NCBI GenBank assembly: GCA_964535315.1
Contig: CAZHTS010000137.1
Location: 1 to 7,913, forward strand
Length of the DNA stretch: 7,913 nucleotides
Direction of reading: 5' to 3'
Source of the DNA: CAZHTS01 sp964535315
Lineage (GTDB): Bacteria; Chloroflexota; Anaerolineae; Anaerolineales; Anaerolineaceae
Each line of letters begins with the position of its first letter. Positions within the stretch are counted from its first letter, which is position 1. This document shows positions 6,059-7,913 of the stretch, in pieces. The notes under the pieces are model-generated. The model ran no database searches. It saw nothing but the letters and a program-made list of their open reading frames with translations, and was not told the origin of the DNA. The translations under genes and the position numbers were made by a program.

Positions 6059-7913
6059 TTAGTTGATCGCACCTATATGAATATGATTATTGAAATCAGG
6101 CATAACCTTAAACTGATAATTTTGTTTTTCCAATTCTTTTAATCCGGCTTCTACATTTGAATTTAAAACATCTCTCGCTGCATTATCAACAACAGAATCT
6201 TCCCATTGGCCATTTTTAAAGGTGGAAATATACTTTTTATAGCTGTGCAACTTCCACCCGGCCAGCACTTTACCTTCTACCTTGTTGGCATTCAGTACCT
6301 TTGCAGTTGCTCTCTGGTCTTCTCGATCCGCTGAAGCAAAAAATTCAGATTTATTCTGCCACAGCCCAAGTTCATAATTACCCGGCCCCATATGTTGTAG
6401 TTCTCTTTCCACATCAGCCCAGGTAAACAACTTCAAATCAACAGCATTTCCGCCACCATGATATCCGTCATCCCCGGGTCGGACCAATGAATTTATTTTA
6501 AAGAACGAAGTGATTTCATCATCAGTACCGTTCAGCCAACTCTGGATATTGTCTCGAATGCTTTTATATAATTTAGGAAGAATTCTCAATGCCAGATTAG
6601 CCTGATCGCCATTTTCAGCTATATTGTTTAAACTGGCCAGTGGATCAGGATCAACAACGACAAATCCCCTTTCACGTGCATTCAAAATCCACTTGGCGTA
6701 ATCCACATTATTGGCCGGTTCAGGTTCATTCAACCAGATCCTGGTCTCACGCCGCTTGCTACGTACTTCCTGCTCATACTGCGCATTGATACCTAATTCT
6801 TTCTCTGAAGAATCACAGAGCACTGCCCGAATAATATAAGTACCGTATCCAAGAGGTTTGAAATTCCAGGCAGTTCCAAAATCCTGGAGTACAGGTATTC
6901 CTACAGGCGGTTGATATCCTGTTCCATCAATTTTGGCTGAGACTTCCCAACGCACCTTTAATCCAGCCCCAATATTCTTGGAACTAAATTTCGCATTATA
7001 TTTTCTTTCTTTTCGCATATATAAGGGTTTGGCTTCCGCCTCCGATTTGATCGAAAAATCATTCTTACAAGCAACCAACTCGCTTTTCACCATCCATCCC
7101 AACTCTTCTCCCTGAAGATTAACAACATAAGCCATCTCTGCCACATTGGCTTTGGACTTATTGCTCTGCACGACAACTCCCATTCCAGATTTTTTGATCT
7201 TTCTGGGAATTGAAGAACTATAATCCTTCGGCGTCTTATCACCGGAAATCAAACCAGGGTAAAGTTTCGAATTGTTAGCCCCGATGTAAAGTTGTTCATC
7301 CACCACATCCTGAGCAACCGATGTAAAACCCTTTGTTAAATTTTTCTTTGCCGTCCATCCAGAAGCCGGCTTTGGTTGATCAGGCAAAGGTTCAAATAAA
7401 ACAAATTCTTTGTTTTTCTTGTCAATAAATTTCTGAGTAATTTTCCCCACGGTTCCCACGACAAACGTATCGGTCTTTGTCTGCACATTTGCAGGAGGAG
7501 TACGATGATTAGCTTCATCGTTATTAATGGCATACAAATTACCGTCATTCACAAGCTCAAGACCCGGCACGGCAGGATACTCGCTGGCTTCAAACCCTGC
7601 AATTTTAACCCCCGGCACATCTTCCTGACGCTGAATCTTCTTGCCGACCATCGACCAATGATCCTGCTTGGGCACGGCGGTCAAACTGGCAATTCCATGC
7701 TTCTGCCGAATCCCGTCGAACTGCGGATTCAACCCATCGACCTGGGCCCGGCTGGCGCTGCCGGTTTTCGCCCCCGCCGGGATGAACTTCTGCTCCATCG
7801 CCTGCCGCCCTTCCTTCTCCGCCGCATTGACTTTGGGATCGAGCGCGTCCCGCACATTGTCCACAAACCCCCGCGCCTTGCGAATGATCCAGTCGATCAC
7901 CCGGTTGATCGGG
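6059..7913 (-). CDS. C-terminal part of a large modular protein with a LAS/M15-type zinc peptidase end; candidate polymorphic toxin or eCIS-associated effector (5' end outside the window)
   Basis: The frame stays open to the right edge (PINR precedes the GTG at 7900), so that GTG is probably not the start and the N-terminus is missing. Numbering here counts from the GTG. Residues 1-92 (DWIIRKARGFVDNVRDALDP and following) resemble the tail of large DUF4157/eCIS-core proteins; this is a recollection-level match. Then come two SH3-like segments ending in GWTAKKNL (181-188) and LGWMVKSEL (267-275), and a beta-rich region at about 310-380. The C-terminal domain has SLVRPGDDGYHGGGNAVDL (471-489) and NHIHIG (605-610). 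This is the H-x6-D...HxH signature of LAS metallopeptidases (M15, VanX, Ply500), giving ligands H481, D488 and H608. Such enzymes cut peptidoglycan peptides. GC content drops sharply left of about 7550, implying an acquired C-terminus. No immunity gene follows on the - strand before the terminator. Confidence 0.75.
   Translation of the reverse strand, partial: PINRVIDWIIRKARGFVDNVRDALDPKVNAAEKEGRQAMEQKFIPAGAKTGSASRAQVDGLNPQFDGIRQKHGIASLTAVPKQDHWSMVGKKIQRQEDVPGVKIAGFEASEYPAVPGLELVNDGNLYAINNDEANHRTPPANVQTKTDTFVVGTVGKITQKFIDKKNKEFVLFEPLPDQPKPASGWTAKKNLTKGFTSVAQDVVDEQLYIGANNSKLYPGLISGDKTPKDYSSSIPRKIKKSGMGVVVQSNKSKANVAEMAYVVNLQGEELGWMVKSELVACKNDFSIKSEAEAKPLYMRKERKYNAKFSSKNIGAGLKVRWEVSAKIDGTGYQPPVGIPVLQDFGTAWNFKPLGYGTYIIRAVLCDSSEKELGINAQYEQEVRSKRRETRIWLNEPEPANNVDYAKWILNARERGFVVVDPDPLASLNNIAENGDQANLALRILPKLYKSIRDNIQSWLNGTDDEITSFFKINSLVRPGDDGYHGGGNAVDLKLFTWADVERELQHMGPGNYELGLWQNKSEFFASADREDQRATAKVLNANKVEGKVLAGWKLHSYKKYISTFKNGQWEDSVVDNAARDVLNSNVEAGLKELEKQNYQFKVMPDFNNHIHIGAIN

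Noticed and set aside
5789..6072. Two overlapping - strand open frames of 82 and 62 codons over repeat copy 3
   Set aside because: They cover the repeat, the terminator and the inverted repeats, and give Arg-rich low-information sequence.

Overview
This 7.9-kb window looks like part of a GC-rich bacterial chromosome, probably from an anaerobe. Three genes are visible: a hybrid cluster protein on the + strand, a large secreted glycoside-hydrolase-like protein on the - strand, and on the - strand the 3' part of a large modular protein that runs off the right edge. No taxonomic marker is present. A Chloroflexota (Anaerolineae-like) source is a reasonable guess: the secreted protein ends in the short C-terminal tail YLPIVLKKF, of the YLPLVLR type I associate with that phylum, and the Hcp has the cysteine spacing typical of strict anaerobes. 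This is inference only.

Layout. Positions 1-400 are intergenic and hold two copies of a structured repeat, a long perfect hairpin and a short direct repeat. hcp follows at 401-2038 with a strong Shine-Dalgarno and a 13-bp terminator hairpin, so it is probably a single-gene unit. A third repeat copy (2134-2257) lies between hcp and the converging 1131-codon gene (2305-5700, - strand). That gene has a plausible promoter and a Shine-Dalgarno that may fold into a leader hairpin. Between it and the last gene lies a 218-bp block (5774-5991) bounded by perfect 20-bp inverted repeats and carrying the fourth repeat copy. A - strand terminator (5996-6024) ends the last gene (6059 to beyond 7913).

The genes do not form an obvious pathway. 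Hcp points to defence against nitric oxide or hydroxylamine. The 1131-aa protein is an exported carbohydrate-active protein in which three accessory domains appear to be inserted inside other domains. The last gene is the most interesting. A GC-rich 5' part, resembling the tail of the large proteins with a DUF4157/eCIS-core domain, changes abruptly near 7550 to AT-rich sequence. The AT-rich part encodes SH3-like segments and a LAS/M15-type zinc peptidase active site (H481, D488, HIH 606-608), the layout expected of a polymorphic toxin or injected effector with an exchangeable tip.

The strongest non-coding signal is the repeat family. All copies lie on the same strand. Three carry a 15-17-bp hairpin with a CAGA loop, and in all of them the hairpin position is bracketed by a GAGAGAG-type purine tract and a CTTTTTCTC-type pyrimidine tract that pair only if G-U wobbles are allowed, so the structured molecule should be RNA read from the + strand.
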